NCBI GenBank assembly: GCA_013824165.1
Contig: PNNH01000015.1
Span: 1-64,000 of the forward strand
Source: Methylibium sp.
GTDB lineage: Bacteria > Pseudomonadota > Gammaproteobacteria > Burkholderiales > Burkholderiaceae_C
Direction of reading: 5' to 3'
DNA: 64,000 bases
The translations under genes were made by a program, and so were the position numbers. The notes beneath the pieces were generated by a model. The model was not told where the DNA came from, made no database searches, and saw nothing but the letters and a program-made list of their open reading frames with translations. Below are positions 9,501-17,976 of this stretch, in pieces (position 1 is the stretch's first letter; each line of letters starts with the position of its first letter).

Positions 9501-10472
9501 GCCGCGCCGCGCGCGACCTTAGGCCCTGCGCCAATCAAGGAGCAGGTGATCCACTTTATCAACAAGAAGCTGCCCGGCGGGCTGCCGAAGAAGACGGCGC
9601 GCGCGCTGCTGGACATCGAGGACAAGGACTACGTCCCCATCATCCGCAACCCGCAGGCGACCACGGCCGAGACCGAGGCGGTGTTCTACTTCCCCGGCTG
9701 CGGCTCAGAGCGCCTGTTCTCGCAGGTGGGGCTGGCGACACAGGCCATGCTCTGGCATGCCGGCGTGCAGACCGTGCTGCCACCGGGTTACCTGTGCTGC
9801 GGCTATCCGCAGCGCGGCTCGGGCCAGTTCGACAAGGCCGAGAAGATGATCACCGACAACCGGGTGCTGTTCCACCGCGTGGCCAACACGCTGAACTACC
9901 TGGACATCAAGACGGTGGTGGTGTCCTGCGGCACTTGCTACGACCAGCTGCAGGGCTACAAGTTCGAGGACATCTTCCCCGGCTGCCGAATCATCGACAT
10001 CCACGAGTTCCTGCTGGAGAAGGGCATCAAGCTGGAGTCCAGCCAGGCCTATCTCTATCACGACCCCTGCCACAGCCCGATGAAGCTGCAGGATCCGATG
10101 AAGACCGTGAAGGCGCTGGTCGGCCCCGAGGTGGTGAAGAGCGAGCGCTGCTGCGGCGAGAGCGGCACGCTGGGTGTGACGCGCCCGGACATCTCAACGC
10201 AGATCCGTTTCCGCAAGGAAGAAGAGCTCCGCAAGACCGAGACCCAGTTGCGCGAATCCGGCAAGGTGGCTGCGGCCGACAACCTGAAGATTCTGACCTC
10301 CTGCCCGAGCTGCCTGCAAGGTCTCGCGCGCTATGGCGACGATCTGCAGAACGGCCTGCTGGAGGCTGACTACATCGTGGTCGAGATGGCCAATCAGATC
10401 CTGGGAAAGGACTGGATGCCCGAGTACGTGGCCAAGGCCAACGCCGGTGGCATCGAGCGCGTGCTGGTCTGA
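6510..10472 (+). CDS. Fused FAD-linked oxidase / Fe-S oxidoreductase (DUF3683, GlcD and GlcF-type domains)
   Basis: A cytosolic protein of about 1,320 residues. An N-terminal DUF3683-like helical region (about 1-160) precedes a GlcD/D-lactate-dehydrogenase-type FAD domain ([30 protein letters not shown]). Two ferredoxin-like 4Fe-4S motifs follow ([23 protein letters not shown]), then two CCG heterodisulfide-type domains ([13 protein letters not shown]...[13 protein letters not shown]...CCGESGTLG). Such fusions are widespread in Burkholderiales and are presumed to oxidise a 2-hydroxyacid. ATG 6510 is chosen; an in-frame GTG at 6495 is possible. It may be transcribed with or independently of glpD. 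The substrate is unknown. Confidence 0.85.
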   Translation: MNAKHPLMPVAQSTAIAAAPAHAESHELPARLREIPYNYTSFSDREIVIRLLGQRAWSLLNQLREERQTGRSARMLYEVLGDIWVVQRNPYLQDDLLDNPKRRAQLIEALQHRLHEVERRRNPAADAQRDASVGELLKLAHAAVEQFSHSFELTADLRRRASKLLARHTARDNIKFDGLSRVSHVTDATDWRVEYPFVVLTPDSEAEMAQLVKDCFELGLTVIPRGGGTGYTGGAVPLVWNSAVINTEKLEALRGVEMLELPGVGRPVATIFSEAGVVTQRVADLAEQHGFVFAVDPTSAEASCVGGNVAMNAGGKKAVLWGTALDNLASWKMVTPEAKWLEVIRLNHNLGKIHDVEVASFELRYFDASGKKLERTERLDIPGRVFRKEGLGKDVTDKFLAGLPGIQKEGCDGLITSCRWVVHRMPKHVRTVCLEFFGNPKECVPSIVEIKNYMFSLSRSDAPGGVNTEHGGPSPVLLAGLEHLDDRYLKAVGYATKSKRGGLPKMVLIGDIVGDDEDAVARATSEVVRLANGRSGEGFIAVSADARKKFWLDRKRTAAISKHTNAFKVNEDVVIPLERMGEYTLGIERINIELSLRNKLALVDALTALFARGNLPLGKSDDAGEIPSAELLEDRVQQALSLLAAVGGQWQRWKDELDLPREEERSYFDQLQDHSLRASWKTQILKPLQDIFSGASFAPILDECRRIHKEVLRGRTWVALHMHAGDGNVHTNIPVNSDNYEMLQTAHEAVARIMKLARSLDGVISGEHGIGITKLEFLSEEELAPFADYKARIDPEGRFNKGKLLRPDASTHGTFADLTNAYTPSFGLMGHESLIMQQSDIGAIADSVKDCLRCGKCKPVCATHVPRANLLYSPRNKILATSLLVEAFLYEEQTRRGVSIKHWQEFEDVADHCTVCHKCASPCPVKIDFGDVTMNMRNLLRKMGQKSFRPGNAAAMFMLNATNPETIKLARSAMVGVGFKAQRFAHDLLKGFAKKQTAAPRATLGPAPIKEQVIHFINKKLPGGLPKKTARALLDIEDKDYVPIIRNPQATTAETEAVFYFPGCGSERLFSQVGLATQAMLWHAGVQTVLPPGYLCCGYPQRGSGQFDKAEKMITDNRVLFHRVANTLNYLDIKTVVVSCGTCYDQLQGYKFEDIFPGCRIIDIHEFLLEKGIKLESSQAYLYHDPCHSPMKLQDPMKTVKALVGPEVVKSERCCGESGTLGVTRPDISTQIRFRKEEELRKTETQLRESGKVAAADNLKILTSCPSCLQGLARYGDDLQNGLLEADYIVVEMANQILGKDWMPEYVAKANAGGIERVLV

Positions 10473-10487
10473 GTCAGCAGGCACGTT

Positions 10488-10511
10488 GCGCGGCCGCTAA
10501 GGCGGCCGCGC
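10488..10511. terminator. Perfect GC hairpin between convergent genes
   Basis: Arms GCGCGGCCGC (10488-10497) and GCGGCCGCGC (10502-10511) close on a TAAG loop, a 10-bp perfect stem. It sits between the stop of the oxidoreductase fusion and the stop of the convergent secreted-protein gene, so it could end transcripts from both sides, although neither flank has a T tract. Confidence 0.5.
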
Positions 10512-10539
10512 GGCAGGTCTTGCCGCAATTCGTCCGGGT

Positions 10540-10992
10540 TCAGAGCGTCTTGCCGTCGATGCTGCGCAAGGCAACGCGCCCGCCGGACTGGGCCGCCTTG
10601 TCCTCATTGACGAAGGCCACCACGAAGCGATAGAGCTGGCTGCTGGCCTGCGGGTTGCTGCACTGCAGCTGCCAGGCGGCGCTGCGTGTGTCGCTGCGGT
10701 ACTCACGCGGACCGCCTTGCACCGAGACGCTCTCGATGGCGCTTCCGTTTAGCTTGAGATCGACCGTCAGCTCACCCTCGCGGCCGACCCGGTAGCTGAC
10801 ATTGGCCAGCCGCTTCTGCATCTCGCTGACCACGTCAGGGCAGGCGACCCGCACGTCCGTGCGCGCGGCGGGCTCGGCGGCGCCGCTGACTTCGACACGC
10901 TGGAGCTCCTTGCTGCCTTGCGGTGCCGCAACGGCGACGCCGGCCAGCAGCGCGGTGGAGATGAGGGTGAACAGGGCGGAACGGGTTGACAT
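10540..10992 (-). CDS. Small secreted/periplasmic protein of unknown function
   Basis: A 150-residue protein with a Sec signal peptide (MSTRSALFTLISTALLAGVAVA-APQ). The mature part carries two cysteines (RVACPDVV and QLQCSNPQ) that could form a disulfide, and is otherwise polar and beta-rich in appearance. The start at 10992 is chosen because AAGGAG lies 6 nt upstream; an in-frame ATG 42 nt further upstream would spoil the signal peptide. I do not recognise the family. It converges on the preceding oxidoreductase and is probably a single-gene transcript. Confidence 0.75.
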   Translation of the reverse strand: MSTRSALFTLISTALLAGVAVAAPQGSKELQRVEVSGAAEPAARTDVRVACPDVVSEMQKRLANVSYRVGREGELTVDLKLNGSAIESVSVQGGPREYRSDTRSAAWQLQCSNPQASSQLYRFVVAFVNEDKAAQSGGRVALRSIDGKTL

Positions 10993-11238
10993 GAGCGACT
11001 CCTTGATGGGCGTTGTGAAGACGCAAGACAGCAAGGCCTGCGTCGGCGGCGGCGTGTGATGTCGCCGTGCTGACTGCAGGTTAGGTGGCGCAGCGCTGCG
11101 CTGCGAGGCTTAGTCGATGGTTGCCCCGATCTGGCGGACGGATTGCAGCCCGCAAGGGATGAACTGCAAGTGAGCGATCAGCGCGCTGCACAGGCCTCCC
11201 GTGCGGGAAGTCATGTTTAGGCGCGGATCAAAGTTGTT

Positions 11239-11262
11239 AGCCCATGACCAGGGTCATGGGCT
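11239..11262 (-). terminator. Terminator-like hairpin after the Bug-family gene
   Basis: Perfect 10-bp stem AGCCCATGAC (11239-11248)/GTCATGGGCT (11253-11262) with a CAGG loop, 21 nt past the stop of the minus-strand binding-protein gene. On that strand it is followed by AACAACTTTG, a weak T-containing tail. Confidence 0.55.
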
Positions 11263-11283
11263 CGGCCGATCAGCCGGCCAGCC

Positions 11284-12273
11284 TCATTCGGCCGACAGCT
11301 TGCGCTCCTTGATCAGCGCATGCCAGGCAGCGGTTTCCTGCTGCACGAAGCGCGCGAGCGAAGCGGCATCGCCGGGCGCGACTTCGAGGCCGAAGTCCTC
11401 CAGCCGGGCCTTGATCTCGGGTGTCGTGATGGCCTTGTTCATCTCGGCCGAGAGGCGCTGCACGATGGGCTCGGGCGTGCCCTTGGGCACGAACAGGCCT
11501 TGCCAGGCCGCCACGTCGACGCCCTTCAGGCCGATCTCCTGGAAGGTCGGCACGTCGGGCAGGGTGGCGATGCGCTTGGCGCTCAGCACCGCCAACGCCT
11601 TGAGCTTGCCCGCGCGGATGTGCGGCAGGCCGGCGGCGGTATCCAGGATGCCCATCGGCACCATGCCGGCAATCAGGTCCTGCGTGGTGAAGGCGGTGCC
11701 GCGGTAGGGCACATGCACGATGAAGCTGCCGCTGCGCTCCTTGATCAGCTCCATCGCCAGGTGGTGTGGGCTGCCGATGCCGGGCGAGGCGTAGCTGTAC
11801 TTGCCGGGGCTCTTCTTCACCTCATCCAGCCACTGCTTGGCGCTGCTGAAGCCGGCATTCGGATTGACCACCAGCACCAAGGGGAAGCGCGCCATGAAGC
11901 CCACAGGCGCCAGGTCGGACGGTGAGTAGGGCACCTTTTTGTACATCGCGCTGTTGAACACCATCGCGCCGTTGTCGCCGGTGACGATGGTGTAGCCGTC
12001 GGGCGGCGACTTGGCGGCGGCATCGGTGCCGATCATGCCGGCCGCGCCGGGACGGTTCTCGATCACCAGGGTCTGGCCCAGTTGCTTACCGATCTGTGGC
12101 GCCAGCTGGCGCGCCAGGAAGTCCGAGCCGCCGCCGGCCGGGTAGGCCACCACCCAGCGGATCGGCTTGGATGGCCAGGCCTGTTGGGCGTGGGCAGCCA
12201 GCGGCGCGGCCAGGCTGAGGGCGCCAAGTGCCAGCAGGCACAGGCGGCGTGGAATCGAGGGCGTGATCTGCAT
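11284..12273 (-). CDS. Bug/TctC-family tripartite tricarboxylate transporter substrate-binding protein
   Basis: A periplasmic binding protein of 329 residues. A signal peptide ending AAHAQQ is followed by the family signature WPSKPIRWVVAYPAGGGSDFLARQLAPQ and later IENRPGAAGMIGTDAAAKSPPDGYT, both hallmark Bug-family segments. The family is greatly expanded in Bordetella and Burkholderiales and binds small carboxylates, amides or amino acids. No TctA or TctB membrane partner is next to it, which is common for Bug proteins, so the ligand cannot be assigned. Confidence 0.93.
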   Translation of the reverse strand: MQITPSIPRRLCLLALGALSLAAPLAAHAQQAWPSKPIRWVVAYPAGGGSDFLARQLAPQIGKQLGQTLVIENRPGAAGMIGTDAAAKSPPDGYTIVTGDNGAMVFNSAMYKKVPYSPSDLAPVGFMARFPLVLVVNPNAGFSSAKQWLDEVKKSPGKYSYASPGIGSPHHLAMELIKERSGSFIVHVPYRGTAFTTQDLIAGMVPMGILDTAAGLPHIRAGKLKALAVLSAKRIATLPDVPTFQEIGLKGVDVAAWQGLFVPKGTPEPIVQRLSAEMNKAITTPEIKARLEDFGLEVAPGDAASLARFVQQETAAWHALIKERKLSAE

Positions 12274-12339
12274 CGGGAAAGTCTCCAGGTTCCTGGCGTT
12301 GTTACAGTGAGGTACCAGCCCATCTTAGACGCGCCAGAC

Positions 12340-12786
12340 ATGCCCGAGATCACCCCGTCGCCGACCTGCCCGCTGTGCCAAGAAGCAGGCGGCCTGCCTG
12401 TCTTCGAGAGCGCCTTGTGGCGCGTTGTGCGGGTCGTCGACGCGCCGGAGTTTCCGGCCTTCTACCGGCTGATCTGGCAGGCCCATGTGGCCGAGTTCAG
12501 CGATCTTCCGGCCGCCCAGCGGCAGCAGTGCATGGAGGCCGTGACAGCTATCGAGCAGGTGCTGCGCGAGGCCCTGGCACCGACCAAGATCAATCTGGCG
12601 ACCTTGGGCAATGTGGTGCCGCATCTGCACTGGCATGTGATTGCGCGCTTCGATTGGGACAGCCACTTTCCGCAGCCGATCTGGGGCGAGCGACAACGCA
12701 GCCCGCAGCCGCCCGCAAGCGAGCGGCTGGCCCTGCCGCTGCCGGCGCTGGATGCGCGCGTCAGCGCGGCGCTGCGGGCTCTCTGA
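12340..12786 (+). CDS. HIT family protein
   Basis: A 148-residue histidine-triad protein. The catalytic motif HLHWHV lies near residue 93 within NLATLGNVVPHLHWHVIARF, preceded by the usual helix (QQCMEAVTAIEQVLREAL). A CPLC motif near residue 9 may bind zinc or be structural, as in some HIT subfamilies. HIT enzymes are nucleotide hydrolases or transferases; the actual substrate is unknown. The start ATG at 12340 gives a typical length; the longer open frame upstream overlaps the divergent gene and is not used. Confidence 0.87.
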   Translation: MPEITPSPTCPLCQEAGGLPVFESALWRVVRVVDAPEFPAFYRLIWQAHVAEFSDLPAAQRQQCMEAVTAIEQVLREALAPTKINLATLGNVVPHLHWHVIARFDWDSHFPQPIWGERQRSPQPPASERLALPLPALDARVSAALRAL

Positions 12787-12814
12787 GGCGGGCCTGCCGC
12801 AGGCGTCTCGGCTG

Positions 12815-12831
12815 TTTCCCTGACAGGGAAA
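12815..12831. repeat. Perfect palindrome upstream of the first subtilase
   Basis: TTTCCCTG-A-CAGGGAAA, immediately followed by a second inverted repeat AAGCCC (12830-12835)...GGGCTT. These lie between the HIT gene stop and the subtilase, about 200 nt before its start. It could be the 3' hairpin of the HIT gene or an operator; I cannot tell which. Confidence 0.45.
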
Positions 12832-13027
12832 GCCCATCCTGATAGGGCTTACAGGAGGCGTGCCTGAAGTCATGGTGCCGCTCCTAGACTGCGCGCTCCT
12901 CGCTGGATTGGGCGAACAGCGCACCGATCCTGAGAAGCCGCAGCAGCGCCGATTCAGCGCTGCTGCAGCACGAGGTTCGTGAGTCCACCCTGGCTCAGAG
13001 AGCCACGCTACAGGAGCTGATGACACC

Positions 13028-14833
13028 ATGAAACCCAACTTCACCCGGAAGGCCTTGCTGGCCCTGGCTTGCAGCCTGATCGCATCAGGCGCCGCGCAGG
13101 CCGGCATCGCCGCCGCTGCCATCGATCTGCCCCAGCAGGTGCAGGGCAGCCATACCGACCGCCTGATCATCAAGTACCGCGACGCCAGCGAAGCGCAGCT
13201 GCGTGGCGGCCAGAGCATCGACATCGCCAAGTCGGTCGATGCCACGCTGCTGAGCGCACGCACCGCGGTGGCGCAGCGCATGGCGGCCCAGGCCGGAGCG
13301 AACCTGAGCCTGCTGCGCCAGACCGGTGTCGGCGCTCATGTGTTCAAGATGGACCGGCGCATGACGGTGGCCGATGTGCAGGCGCTGGCAGCGCAGCTCA
13401 AGCAGGCCGATGCCGACATCGAGTACGCCGAGCCCGACCTGAAGATGTATGCGTTGCTGACCCCCAACGACACCAACTACAACCTGCAGTGGGACCTGTT
13501 CGAGGCCACCGCCGGCATCCGCGCCCCCGCAGCCTGGGACCTGGCCACCGGCACCGGCGTGGTGGTGGCGGTGATCGACACCGGCATCCGTCCGCATGCC
13601 GATCTGGCCGGCCAGACGGTGGCCGGCTACGACCTGATTGCTGACACGGTCACCGCCAATGATGGCGGCGGGCGCGACAGCGACCCCAGCGATCCCGGCG
13701 ACTGGAACACCGCCGGCGAATGCGGCACCGGCAGCCCCGCCAGCAACTCCAGCTGGCACGGCACGCATGTGGCCGGCACCATCGCGGCCAAGACCAACAA
13801 CAGCCTGGGCATCGCCGGCATCGCCTTCAACGCCAAGATCCAGCCGATGCGCGTGCTGGGCAAGTGCGGTGGCTACACCTCGGACATCGCCGATGCCATC
13901 ACCTGGTCTTCCGGTGGCACCGTCAGCGGCATCCCGGCCAATGCCACACCCTCCAAGGTGCTGAACCTGTCGCTGGGCGGCAGCGGCAGCTGCGGCACGA
14001 CCACGCAGACGGCGATCAACGGTGCGCGCTCGCGCGGCAGCGTGGTGGTGGTGGCCGCCGGCAACTCGGCCGTCAACGCCAGCAATGCCACGCCGGCCAA
14101 CTGCTCGGGCGTGATCACGGTGGCGGCGCTGGATCGCTTTGGCGCGCGTGCCTACTACTCGAACTTCGGCACCGTGGTGGCGCTGGCAGCCCCGGGCGGT
14201 GACACGCGTTCGTCGGCCAGCAACGGCATCCTGTCGACGCTGAATTCCGGCACCAGCACGCCCGGCAGCGACAACTACGCCTACTACCAGGGCACGTCGA
14301 TGGCGGCACCTCATGTGGCCGGTGTCGCGGCGCTGATGTACAGCGTCAAGCCGACGGCCACGCCGGATCAGATCGCCAATGCGCTGAAGAGCTCGGCACG
14401 TGCCTTCGCCAGCAGCTGCAGCGGCTGCGGCAGCGGCATGCTGGACGCGGCGGCGGCCGTCACTGCCATCACGGCCAGCTATCCGGTGGTGAGCGAGACC
14501 GAGGCCAACAACAGCCGCACCACGGCCAATGCGGTGGCGGCAGCATCGGATGTCAGCGGCAGCCTGTCCTCCACCGACACCAGCGACTACTTCTCGATCA
14601 GCCTGCCAGCCGGCAAGACGCTGAGTGCCACGCTGAACGCGGCCAGCTCCAGCAACGACTACGACCTCTACTTCTACAACAGCGCCGGCACGCAGCTGAG
14701 CAGCAGCACCAAGGGCGCTGGCCAGGCTGACAGCCTGAGCTACGCCAACGGCGGCAGCAGCGCGATCACCGTGTTTGTGCGCGCGGCCCGCTACAGCGGC
14801 TCGGGTGCCTACACGCTGAACCTGCGCTGGTAA
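13028..14833 (+). CDS. Secreted S8 (subtilisin-like) serine protease with PPC domain, copy 1
   Basis: A 601-residue preproprotease. It has a signal peptide (about 1-26), an I9-like propeptide (about 44-140, with TDRLIIKYRDAS and IEYAEPDLKM), a subtilase catalytic domain (about 150-480), and a C-terminal pre-peptidase/PPC beta domain (about 486-601, with DVSGSLSSTDTSDYFSISLP). The visible triad is Asp184 (VIDTGI), His244 (HGTHVAG) and Ser424 (GTSMAAPH), with the oxyanion Asn346 in AAGN. Paired cysteines suggest disulfides in the secreted form. It is probably exported by Sec and the type II pathway. The next gene is a close paralogue. Confidence 0.94.
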   Translation: MKPNFTRKALLALACSLIASGAAQAGIAAAAIDLPQQVQGSHTDRLIIKYRDASEAQLRGGQSIDIAKSVDATLLSARTAVAQRMAAQAGANLSLLRQTGVGAHVFKMDRRMTVADVQALAAQLKQADADIEYAEPDLKMYALLTPNDTNYNLQWDLFEATAGIRAPAAWDLATGTGVVVAVIDTGIRPHADLAGQTVAGYDLIADTVTANDGGGRDSDPSDPGDWNTAGECGTGSPASNSSWHGTHVAGTIAAKTNNSLGIAGIAFNAKIQPMRVLGKCGGYTSDIADAITWSSGGTVSGIPANATPSKVLNLSLGGSGSCGTTTQTAINGARSRGSVVVVAAGNSAVNASNATPANCSGVITVAALDRFGARAYYSNFGTVVALAAPGGDTRSSASNGILSTLNSGTSTPGSDNYAYYQGTSMAAPHVAGVAALMYSVKPTATPDQIANALKSSARAFASSCSGCGSGMLDAAAAVTAITASYPVVSETEANNSRTTANAVAAASDVSGSLSSTDTSDYFSISLPAGKTLSATLNAASSSNDYDLYFYNSAGTQLSSSTKGAGQADSLSYANGGSSAITVFVRAARYSGSGAYTLNLRW

Positions 14834-14857
14834 GCCAGCAGAAGAAGGAAAGCGTGT

Positions 14858-14888
14858 GCCAGCGCGGGCCGGTCAAGCCCGCGCTGGC
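14858..14888 (+). terminator. Strong hairpin after subtilase copy 1
   Basis: Perfect 12-bp stem GCCAGCGCGGGC (14858-14869)/GCCCGCGCTGGC (14877-14888) with a 7-nt loop, 25 nt after the stop codon. It has no T tract, but its position between the two protease genes suggests 3'-end formation or mRNA stabilisation. Confidence 0.55.
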
Positions 14889-15037
14889 GCCGCCGCCAGG
14901 TAAAGCTTTGTATCGCGCCCCAGCGGCAAAGCTCTCCAAACGTAAGGGCCGGGGCGAGGCGGCATTCCGTCACAGTTATTTCCCGCCAGCCTTCCTAGAC
15001 TGCCTTCCAGATTCATGGAAGCTGTTCAGGAGGCTGT

Positions 15038-16870
15038 ATGTCCCGCAACACACAATCCCCGCTGCGCCTGGCGCTGCTCGCCGCAGCGCTGCTGGCGCCG
15101 CTGGCCAGCGCCGAGGCCGGTGAGTCGGTCGCGGCTGTTGACCAGCCGGCCGCAGCACAGGCTGCCGACAGCGACCGCCTGATCATCAAGTACCGCGATG
15201 CGAGCCGCAGCGAGAGCCGTGGCGGGCGCCTGATCCAGCGGGCGCAGAGCCTGTCCAGCGCGACGCTGCAGGGCCGCCTGAGCGCCGCCAACGGCGTGGC
15301 CGCCCAGCGCGGCCTGAGCCTGGCGCTGCTGCGCCAGACCGGCGTTGGCGCCCATGTCTTCAAGCTCAATCGCAGCCTGGGCAGCGCCGAGATGCGCCAG
15401 CTGGCTACGCAGTTGCAGGCGGCCGATGCCAGCATCGAGTATGTCGAGCCCGACCTGCGCATGCGGGCTCTGCTCACGCCCAACGACACGCACTACAGCA
15501 AGCAGTGGGACCTGTTCGAGGCCACCGGCGGCATCCGTGCGCCGGCCGCCTGGGACCGGGCCACCGGCAGCGGCGTCGTCGTGGCGGTGCTGGACACCGG
15601 CATCCGCCCACATGCTGACCTCAGCGGCCAGACGGTGGCCGGCTACGACATGATCACGCTGTCCAGCATCGCGGTGGACGGCGGTGGCCGCGACGCCGAT
15701 GCCAGCGACCCGGGCGACTGGAACGCCGCGGGCGATTGCGGCAGCGGCAGCGCCGCCAGCAACTCCAGCTGGCATGGCACCCATGTGGCCGGCACCATCG
15801 CGGCCAAGGCCAACAACGCCTCCGGCATCGCCGGCATCGCCTACAACGCCAAGATCCAGCCGCTGCGCGTGCTGGGCAAGTGCGGCGGCTACAGCTCCGA
15901 CATTGCGGACGCGATGGTCTGGGCGGCGGGCGGCAGCGTCAGCGGCGTGCCTGCCAACACGACACCGGCCAAGGTGATCAACCTGTCGTTGGGCGGCACC
16001 GGCAACTGCGGCAGCACCACGCAGAATGCGATCAACAGCGCGCGGGCCCGCGGCGCGGTGGTGGTGGTGGCGGCCGGCAACGAGACGGCCGATGCCTCGA
16101 CCTCCAGCCCGGCCAACTGCGCCGGCGTGATCACCGTAGCCGCCACCGACCGCTATGGCGCGCGCGCCTACTACTCCAATTACGGCAGCGCGGTCACGCT
16201 GGCCGCGCCGGGTGGCGATGGCCGATCGAGCGGCGCGAATGCGATCCTGTCGACGCTCAACGCCGGCACCAGCTCGCCTGGCGCCGATGTCTATGCCTAC
16301 TACCAGGGCACCTCGATGGCAGCGCCGCATGTGGCCGGTGTGGCCGCGCTGATGTACAGCGTCAAGCCAAGTGCCACGCCTGACCAGATCGCCGCGGCGC
16401 TGAAGAGCAGCGCGCGCGCCTTTCCGGGCAGCTGCAGCGGCTGCGGCGCCGGCCTTCTGGATGCGGCGGCGGCGGTGACGGCCATCGCCAGCGCCACCAG
16501 CACGACGCCCAGCTACGCCGCCGTGAGCGAGGCCGAAAACAACAACAGCCTGGCGCGCGCGCAGCCGATCGGCGCGCCCTCGCTGATCTCCGGCAGCTTG
16601 TCCTCCACCAGCGATGTCGACTACTTCGCCATCAGCCTGCCGGCCGGCAAGACGCTCAGCGCATTGCTGACGCCCGCCGCCGGCAAGGACTTTGACCTGC
16701 TGCTGCGCAATGCCGGCGGCACGCTGATTGCCGCCAGCCAGAAGAGCGGCGGCGGCGTGGTCGAGACGCTGAGCTACGTCAACGGCGGCAGCACCGCAGT
16801 CACGCTGTATCTGCAGGTGCGCTACTTCAGCGGCGGTGGCGGGGCCTACAGCCTGCAGCTGGGCTGGTAA
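15038..16870 (+). CDS. Secreted S8 (subtilisin-like) serine protease with PPC domain, copy 2
   Basis: A 610-residue paralogue of the upstream protease with the same layout: signal peptide (about 1-26), I9-like propeptide (DRLIIKYRDAS; IEYVEPDLRM), subtilase domain and PPC domain. The triad is Asp186, His246 and Ser426. The catalytic core is nearly collinear with copy 1; differences concentrate in the signal peptide, propeptide and PPC domain. The start at 15038 has AGGAGG upstream. It is separated by a hairpin and its own short leader, so it is probably transcribed independently. This is a tandem duplication with diverged ends. Confidence 0.94.
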   Translation: MSRNTQSPLRLALLAAALLAPLASAEAGESVAAVDQPAAAQAADSDRLIIKYRDASRSESRGGRLIQRAQSLSSATLQGRLSAANGVAAQRGLSLALLRQTGVGAHVFKLNRSLGSAEMRQLATQLQAADASIEYVEPDLRMRALLTPNDTHYSKQWDLFEATGGIRAPAAWDRATGSGVVVAVLDTGIRPHADLSGQTVAGYDMITLSSIAVDGGGRDADASDPGDWNAAGDCGSGSAASNSSWHGTHVAGTIAAKANNASGIAGIAYNAKIQPLRVLGKCGGYSSDIADAMVWAAGGSVSGVPANTTPAKVINLSLGGTGNCGSTTQNAINSARARGAVVVVAAGNETADASTSSPANCAGVITVAATDRYGARAYYSNYGSAVTLAAPGGDGRSSGANAILSTLNAGTSSPGADVYAYYQGTSMAAPHVAGVAALMYSVKPSATPDQIAAALKSSARAFPGSCSGCGAGLLDAAAAVTAIASATSTTPSYAAVSEAENNNSLARAQPIGAPSLISGSLSSTSDVDYFAISLPAGKTLSALLTPAAGKDFDLLLRNAGGTLIAASQKSGGGVVETLSYVNGGSTAVTLYLQVRYFSGGGGAYSLQLGW

Positions 16871-17043
16871 ACCCCCTTACGTTGAAGCCTGTTGTCGTCG
16901 TGCTGCAGGCACGGCGAAACTGCGGGAAAGCACCGCAGGCAATGCACGCACGAACATTCTTCAATGGCGCACCCCTTGCCGGAGTAGCGCCGCCCGGTCT
17001 CTCCGGCATGTGGGCCACAAGAACCACATTCAGGAGACGACAA

Positions 17044-17976
17044 ATGAAGAAATGGATTGCCGCGGCCTCCCTGGCTGCCAGCGCGCTGGGCGCCGCCGTG
17101 CTGCCCACCGCCGCCCATGCCGACAGCTACACGCAGACCCGCCACCCCATCGTGTTGGTGCACGGCCTGTTCGGCTTTGATGCGATCGGTCCCCTCGACT
17201 ACTGGTGGGGCATAGGCTCGGCGCTGCGCTCCAGCGGAGCCACGGTCTATGTGACGCAGCAGTCCGCCGCCAATGCCAGCGAGGTGCGCGGCGAGCAGCT
17301 GCTGGCCGAGCTCAAGCGCCTGAAGGCTGCCTACGGCCACCAGCGCTTCAATCTGATCGGCCACAGCCACGGCGGCTACACCATTCGCTACGTCGCCGCG
17401 GTCGCGCCCGAGCTGGTCGCTTCTGTTACCTCGGTAGGCACGCCGCATACCGGCAGCCCAGCGGCCGACGACATCGCCGCCGCGGTGGACGGCACTGGCA
17501 GCACCGCCTTCGCGGCGAAGTTCATCGATGCGTTGGCCGCGACGATCAACGCGCTGTCGGGAGGGGGCTCGCGGCCGCAGAGTTCTGAAGCCGCGATGCG
17601 CTCGTTGACCAGCGCCGGCGCTGCGGCCTTCACGAAGAAGTTCCCGCAAGGTAAGCCCAGCAGCAGCTGCGGCGAGGGCGCCCACATCGTGAACGGGGTG
17701 CGCTACTACTCGATCAGCGGCAGCGCGGTGCTGACCAATCTGCTCGATCCCGCGGACGGCCTGATGTTGCTGGCCTCGGCCAGCTTCAAGGGCAGCGACA
17801 ACGACGGACTGGTCGGCCGCTGTTCTTCGCACTGGGGCCAGGTCTTGCGTGACGACTATCCCTGGAACCACGTCGACCAGGTGAACCATGCCTTCGGCCT
17901 GCGCGGCTTGTTCACGCCGGATCCGGTGGCGTTCTACCGCAGCCATGCCAACCGGCTGAAGGGCCTGGGGCTGTGA
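17044..17976 (+). CDS. lipA: Secreted triacylglycerol lipase (family I, Burkholderia/Pseudomonas type)
   Basis: A 310-residue preprolipase. After the signal peptide (ends AAHA-D), the oxyanion HG dipeptide is in PIVLVHGLFGFD. The nucleophile Ser108 is in GHSHG. The Asp (about residue 254, NDGLV) and His276 (NHVDQV) match the spacing of Burkholderia cepacia lipase. Cys209 and Cys260 fit the single conserved disulfide, and surrounding acidic residues fit the Ca site. ATG 17044 has AGGAGAC upstream; the longer open frame lacks a signal peptide. It overlaps the foldase gene by 4 nt, so the two are co-translated. Confidence 0.94.
   Translation: MKKWIAAASLAASALGAAVLPTAAHADSYTQTRHPIVLVHGLFGFDAIGPLDYWWGIGSALRSSGATVYVTQQSAANASEVRGEQLLAELKRLKAAYGHQRFNLIGHSHGGYTIRYVAAVAPELVASVTSVGTPHTGSPAADDIAAAVDGTGSTAFAAKFIDALAATINALSGGGSRPQSSEAAMRSLTSAGAAAFTKKFPQGKPSSSCGEGAHIVNGVRYYSISGSAVLTNLLDPADGLMLLASASFKGSDNDGLVGRCSSHWGQVLRDDYPWNHVDQVNHAFGLRGLFTPDPVAFYRSHANRLKGLGL

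Noticed and set aside
13085-16330. Long minus-strand open frames opposite both subtilases
   Set aside because: They mirror each other because the proteases are paralogues, so the apparent conservation is inherited from the sense strand.
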